The translations under genes were made by a program, and so were the position numbers. This document shows positions 12,827 through 15,663 of a stretch of 15,663 bases of DNA, in pieces. The stretch is taken from contig JAUTXA010000299.1 in NCBI GenBank assembly GCA_030838265.1, positions 1 through 15,663 on the forward strand, read 5' to 3'. This DNA comes from Actinomycetota bacterium. GTDB lineage: Bacteria; Actinomycetota; Acidimicrobiia; Acidimicrobiales; BP-101. Below the pieces are notes generated by a model that was not told where the DNA came from, searched no databases, and worked only from the letters and a program-made list of their open reading frames with translations. The stretch's first letter is position 1; every line of letters starts with the position of its first letter.

Positions 12827-13447
12827 TCAGGGCGACGGTCGTGGTTGGATCTCGCCGCGCGCCGCGGCTCGCAGCACCCGGGCCACGGCGGGGCGGGCGA
12901 GCTCGGCGTCGGACGACGGGATGGGAACGACGGCCCGCAGCGCACCCAGGTCGCCGTCCCATTTCAGGTGGCCGCCCAGGTCGGTGATGAGGGCGCGGGT
13001 GGGCCCGTTGTCGGAGAGCACCGAGGCCACCAGCCGGTCGATGCCGTGGTCGAGGGCGGTCAGGGCGACCACCTCGAGCAGGAGGGTGCCGATCCCGCGC
13101 CGGTGATGGTGGTCGTTGACGGCGACCGCCACCTCGGCGGCGCGTGGGTCGTCCGCCAGGCGGATGTAGCGGGCCACCCCCAGGCCCGGGTGTCCGGGCG
13201 AGTCGAGGTCGACGGCCACCCAGGCGAAGTGGTCGTGGTAGTCGACCTCGGTGAGCCAGGCCAGCGTCTCGGGGCTCAGCCGCTTCAGCGGCGAGAAGAA
13301 ACGTCGGTAGCGGGACTCGGGCGACATGGCCTCGACGCCTGCCGCCAAGCCGGCCTTGTCGGCGGGCCTGATGGGGCGGATGCGGATATGACCGCCGTCA
13401 GCCAGCGTCAGCTCGGCCGTGTGACTGGCGACGAAGGCGTCCGACAT
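12827..13447 (-). CDS. GNAT-family N-acetyltransferase
   Basis: 206 residues from ATG 13447; GTG 13450 directly before it is possible. A GNAT domain spans about 20-175: IRIRPIRPADKAGLAAGVEAMSPES at the start, a strand FAWVAVD (74-80), then AEVAVAVNDHHHRRGIGTLLLEVV (104-127), whose RRGIGT at 116-121 is the acetyl-CoA pyrophosphate-binding loop, and a following helix ALDHGIDRLVASVLSDNGPTRAL typical of the fold. The opening and the SRYRRFFSP segment resemble the catalytic part of bacterial protein-lysine acetyltransferases (Pat type), but no cyclic-nucleotide or ACS-like domain is attached, so the substrate is open. It converges on the ADP-ribosylglycohydrolase gene with only 4 bases between stops and diverges from the flavodoxin-fold gene. 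Confidence 0.88.
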   Translation of the reverse strand: MSDAFVASHTAELTLADGGHIRIRPIRPADKAGLAAGVEAMSPESRYRRFFSPLKRLSPETLAWLTEVDYHDHFAWVAVDLDSPGHPGLGVARYIRLADDPRAAEVAVAVNDHHHRRGIGTLLLEVVALTALDHGIDRLVASVLSDNGPTRALITDLGGHLKWDGDLGALRAVVPIPSSDAELARPAVARVLRAAARGEIQPRPSP

Positions 13448-13508
13448 CACCCCATCTGATCACGGCGGGCCGTCCCCTTCCGGGGCGCGGCGGGCCTCCG
13501 TAGCGGTG

Positions 13509-13514
13509 GATACT
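13509..13514 (+). promoter_or_regulatory. Putative -10 box (GATACT) of the flavodoxin-fold gene
   Basis: GATACT ends 5 bases before ATG 13520 and is followed by GCGCC, with no Shine-Dalgarno site, fitting leaderless transcription. It is nearly the same as the sequence before GTG 5260 on the other strand (GATACTGCG in both). Confidence 0.42.
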
Positions 13515-13519
13515 GCGCC

Positions 13520-14266
13520 ATGGCCTTGAACCAGATGCAGGAGCAGCTCTGCTCGACGTCGCCCTTCGATCACTCCGACCTGCGGGCCGTCTTCATCAAC
13601 TGCACCCTGAAGAAGTCGCCCGAGGTGTCGAACACCCAGGGCCTGGCCGACATCTCGATCGAGATCATGCGTCGCCAGGGCGTGACCGTCGACGTCATCC
13701 GCGCCGTCGACCGCGAGATCCCCGTCGGTGTCTACCCCGACATGACCGAGCACGGCTGGCCGGGCGACGAGTGGCCTGGCATCTGGGACACGGTGATGGC
13801 GGCCGACATCCTCGTGCTCTGCACACCGATCTGGCTCGGCGAGAAGTCGTCGGTGTGCACCAAGGTCATCGAGCGCCTCTACGGCAACTCGTCGGTGCTG
13901 AACGAGGCCGGGCAGTACGCCTACTACGGACGGGTCGGGGGCTGCCTCGTCACCGGCAACGAGGACGGCATCAAGCACTGCGCCATGAACGTCCTCTACT
14001 CCTTGCAGCACCTGGGCTACGTCATCCCGCCCCAAGCCGACGCGGGCTGGATCGGCGAGGCCGGACCCGGCCCGTCCTACCTCGACCCTGGGTCGGGTGG
14101 CCCCGAGAACGACTTCACCAACCGGAACACGACGTTCATGACCTGGAACCTGCTGCACCTGGCCCGATTGCTGAAGGACAACGGCGGCATCCCGGCCCAC
14201 GGCAACCAGCGCTCAGCGTGGGACGCCGGGTGCCGGTTCGACTTCGAGAACCCCGAGCACCGGTAA
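13520..14266 (+). CDS. Flavodoxin-fold FMN-dependent oxidoreductase (NADPH-dependent FMN reductase-like)
   Basis: 248 residues, cytosolic. The flavodoxin-like core runs from about 21 to 175: strand LRAVFINCTLK (21-31), then the FMN-phosphate loop KSPEVSNTQGLADIS with S/T-rich residues, helix, strand VTVDVIRAVD, then an insert, strand ADILVLCTPIWLGEKSS (95-111) whose TPIW forms the isoalloxazine-contacting loop, and strand GGCLVTGNEDG (140-150) for the third flavin-binding loop. The C-terminal 70 residues (GPSYLDPGSGGPENDFTNRNTTF) are an extension seen in NADPH-dependent FMN reductase-like proteins. It should bind FMN and carry electrons from NAD(P)H to an unknown acceptor such as a quinone. 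It is followed 68 bases later by a cupin gene with its own strong ribosome site; co-transcription is possible. Confidence 0.87.
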   Translation: MALNQMQEQLCSTSPFDHSDLRAVFINCTLKKSPEVSNTQGLADISIEIMRRQGVTVDVIRAVDREIPVGVYPDMTEHGWPGDEWPGIWDTVMAADILVLCTPIWLGEKSSVCTKVIERLYGNSSVLNEAGQYAYYGRVGGCLVTGNEDGIKHCAMNVLYSLQHLGYVIPPQADAGWIGEAGPGPSYLDPGSGGPENDFTNRNTTFMTWNLLHLARLLKDNGGIPAHGNQRSAWDAGCRFDFENPEHR

Positions 14267-14334
14267 CTTCCCCTCGATTCGCCCGCCGATGGGTGAGACG
14301 CTGTGGGACATCCGCTGACCAGGGAGGCAACCCG

Positions 14335-14691
14335 ATGGCAGGTCTCGATTCCAAGAACTTCGACTCACCCGATGAGACGCGGGCGTTCGATAACGGCCAG
14401 ATGCAGCTCATCACCCTCGGCACCGGCACCGTCGGGCGATCGGTCTTCGAGCCGGGCTGGAAGTGGTCGGAGAACGTCAAGCCGATCGTCGGGACCGACA
14501 GCTGCCAGGTGGCCCACTTCGGCTACGTGATCTCAGGGAAGATGCACATCGTCATGGACGACGGCACCGAGGGCGACGCCGGCAGCGGCGACCTCGTCGA
14601 GATCGCGCCCGGCCACGACGCGTGGATCGTCGGCGATGAGCCTTGCGTCATGGTCGACTTCCAGGGCGCAGCCAACTACGCCAAGAAGTAG
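14335..14691 (+). CDS. Small single-domain cupin
   Basis: 118 residues. GGGAGG lies about 7 bases before ATG 14335, one of the clearest ribosome sites in the window. The cupin motif 1 region is AHFGYVISGKMHIVMDDGTE (60-79) and motif 2 is GDLVEIAPGHDAWIVGDEP (85-103). In metal-binding cupins motif 1 carries HxH and a glutamate and motif 2 a histidine. Here H61 and H94 are kept, but the second histidine of motif 1 is replaced by glycine, so the metal site may be altered or absent. A C-terminal strand CVMVDFQGA follows. Reaction and ligand are unknown; it could be a small-molecule-binding or isomerase-like protein. The preceding gene is a flavin oxidoreductase, which hints at shared metabolism but no more. 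Confidence 0.85.
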   Translation: MAGLDSKNFDSPDETRAFDNGQMQLITLGTGTVGRSVFEPGWKWSENVKPIVGTDSCQVAHFGYVISGKMHIVMDDGTEGDAGSGDLVEIAPGHDAWIVGDEPCVMVDFQGAANYAKK

Positions 14692-14732
14692 GCCTGCCGG
14701 CCCGGCGACGGTTACAGGATTCTCTCGCTTCT

Positions 14733-14759
14733 CCGGCGAAAGGACCAGATCTTCGCCGG
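14733..14759 (+). terminator. 8-base-pair hairpin between the cupin and the PH-like gene
   Basis: CCGGCGAA (14733-14740) is complementary to TTCGCCGG (14752-14759) across an 11-base loop. It lies 41 bases after the cupin stop and 42 bases before the next ATG. It may end the cupin transcript or be a leader element of the next operon; no T tract follows. A further small GC palindrome (GCCGGCCCGGC) follows the cupin stop directly. Confidence 0.45.
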
Positions 14760-14801
14760 CTCAGGGACTGGTGGAAGTCGAGGCAGGATGCGAGCCGTCT
14801 A

Positions 14802-15275
14802 ATGGAGGCGTTGCAGTACGAAAACCGACTGTTTCCCCATGCGAGGCAAGCACTGCGCTGGGTGGCCGTCGTCACGAGCTTGACCTTTGCGTTGGCGGCT
14901 GCGGCCCTGCGTGCCCCGTTCCTCGTTCTCCCGCCCCTTCTTGTCTGGGAGGTCTACGGGATGGCCTTGCTTCTGCCGAGGCGGCTCGGGTTGGCCCCCT
15001 GTCAGGACTTCTTGAAGCTCGGAACGAGCCATATTCAGTTTGGTCCGACGCATTCGGTGTCGTGGTCGGACGTCACGTCAGTCTCCTGGGAACGGAGATT
15101 TCGTAGGACTCGCCAGCCCGTCCTTCGAGTTGCCCGAGTTCGCAGGGGAGATCAGCCCTTCTTCATCGGAAGGACACTTGTCTGTCCCTTGAGAATCTAC
15201 GTGCGCCGAGATCAAGAGGAAGAGCTTGCTCGAAGAATCCGGGCGTTCGCGCCGGACATCCCCATACTGACCTGA
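14802..15275 (+). CDS. Two-TM membrane protein with bacterial-PH-like domain
   Basis: 157 residues from ATG 14802; the open frame before it, back to 14643, overlaps the cupin gene and is unlikely to be used. AGGA at 14785-14788 is too far for a good ribosome site. Residues 18-37 and 39-57 are hydrophobic and would form a membrane hairpin. From about 70 to 157 come short strands (FLKLGTSHIQFGPTHSVSWSDVTSVSW, then VLRVARVRRGDQPFFIG and RIYVRRDQ) and a final helix, the pattern of bacterial PH-like domains that follow two membrane helices. The SWSDVTSV signature is typical of that group. No function is known. Codon use differs clearly from neighbours: about eight AGG/AGA arginines plus many CTT, GTT and TTT codons, which suggests acquisition or weak expression. 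It overlaps the next gene by one base (TGATG). Confidence 0.78.
   Translation: MEALQYENRLFPHARQALRWVAVVTSLTFALAAAALRAPFLVLPPLLVWEVYGMALLLPRRLGLAPCQDFLKLGTSHIQFGPTHSVSWSDVTSVSWERRFRRTRQPVLRVARVRRGDQPFFIGRTLVCPLRIYVRRDQEEELARRIRAFAPDIPILT
15263..15268 (+). promoter_or_regulatory. Putative -10 box (CATACT) before the lipoprotein gene
   Basis: CATACT ends 6 bases before ATG 15275, inside the end of the PH-like gene. The following bases resemble those before ATG 8464 (CATACTGA in both). It may give the lipoprotein its own leaderless transcript in addition to read-through. As it is within coding sequence, chance is a stronger alternative here. Confidence 0.3.
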
Positions 15276-15663
15276 TGCACAGGCGCGTCCTCATCGTCAT
15301 CGCCAGCCTCGTAGTGGCGGGCGGGTGCACGTCGCGAAGCTCGACGGCCGGACGGTCCTCGTCGACGACAAGTACCCCGACGACGACAGCCACCACATCG
15401 GCCGGTCCCGCCGTCCACCTCGCCATCGGCGACGGCAAGGTGGTCACCGACGCGCCCAAGAAGGGGTACGTCTTGGCCTGTGCCCAGGGTGGGGGTGGCC
15501 CGGGGGGCGGCGCCTTCCGGGACGGTCCGTGGATCAAGGGCGACGGCACCTGGGTGCCGAGCGAGAAGCCTCATGTGCAGGGGTCGGTGTCGTGGCCGCA
15601 AGCCGGCTTCGGCCCGTCGTTGGAGGGTGCGACCCGCCACATCGCCGGCAACGGGCTGCCCGT
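15275..15663 (+). CDS. Lipoprotein, probable YHYH-domain protein (3' end outside window)
   Basis: The ATG at 15275 shares a base with the TGA of the PH-like gene; about 129 codons are visible and the frame is still open at the edge. The N-terminus MHRRVLIVIASLVVAGGC is a lipoprotein signal with a likely lipidated C18, although the lipobox has A-G-G rather than the more usual L-A-G before the cysteine. A Ser/Thr-rich linker (19-43) follows. The mature part starts AVHLAIGDGKVVTDAPKKGYVLAC, continues with a Gly-rich stretch and WIKGDGTWVPSEKPHVQGSV, and reaches ATRHIAGNGLPV. The last element resembles the GNGLP segment that precedes the YHYH motif in YHYH-domain proteins, whose function is poorly known. 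The motif itself would be beyond the window, so this is a resemblance, not a demonstration. Confidence 0.7.
   Translation, partial: MHRRVLIVIASLVVAGGCTSRSSTAGRSSSTTSTPTTTATTSAGPAVHLAIGDGKVVTDAPKKGYVLACAQGGGGPGGGAFRDGPWIKGDGTWVPSEKPHVQGSVSWPQAGFGPSLEGATRHIAGNGLP

Noticed and set aside
12811..12829. Possible terminator hairpin (CTGA/TCAG) between the glycohydrolase and GNAT stops
   Set aside because: Only four base pairs with a 4-base loop, so too weak to support.
12108..13106. Plus-strand open frame of 332 codons across the glycohydrolase and GNAT genes
   Set aside because: Arg/Gly/Pro-rich frame-shifted reading of one gene and antisense of the other.

Overview
The window is about 70% GC, with strong G/C bias at third codon positions, genes packed on both strands and no non-coding gap over 300 bases. 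A pafB-pafC pair of WYL regulators, an OmpR/histidine-kinase pair next to an HtrA-type protease, GTG and TTG starts, and several genes without a Shine-Dalgarno sequence all suggest an actinobacterium. Many products resemble those of uncultured Acidimicrobiia, but that placement is inference. No rRNA, tRNA, CRISPR array, insertion sequence or prophage gene was recognised; this looks like chromosomal housekeeping and regulatory DNA.

Layout. (a) 1-1506, minus strand: the 5' end of a small exported protein, probably FMN-binding, downstream of a membrane ferric-reductase-like flavocytochrome (redox operon). (b) 1507-1636: divergent control region with two inverted repeats. (c) 1637-3010, plus strand: membrane-anchored HtrA/PepD-like serine protease, meeting tail to tail a histidine kinase (2995-4551) and its response regulator (4559-5260) on the minus strand. 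This resembles an envelope-stress module of the MprAB-PepD type with the protease inverted. (d) 5319-5798, minus: SRPBCC protein. (e) 5861-7752, plus: translationally coupled pafB-pafC, the DNA-damage-response regulators, converging by 8 bases onto a DEDDy-type 3'-5' exonuclease (7745-8386, minus). (f) 8464-9684, plus: polytopic GT-C-like membrane protein, then two small proteins of unknown function (9782-10168 and 10231-10620).

(g) 10621-12822, plus: the most unusual part. A leader with two hairpins and four 15-base tandem repeats precedes a small, divergent sigma-70-like protein. Its stop codon overlaps, in ATGA, the start of a protein that joins an HTH domain to a complete ADP-ribosylglycohydrolase. 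This is a candidate regulatory system linking transcription to reversal of ADP-ribosylation. (h) 12827-13447, minus: GNAT acetyltransferase. (i) 13520-14691, plus: flavodoxin-fold oxidoreductase and a small cupin. (j) 14802-15663, plus: a two-TM bacterial-PH-like protein with clearly different codon use, overlapping by one base a lipoprotein that runs off the window and looks like a YHYH-domain protein.

A recurrent pattern is an ATACT box 5-7 bases before the start codon of four separate genes (5260 minus, 8464, 13520 and 15275 plus). This is what leaderless transcription from a -10 element would look like.
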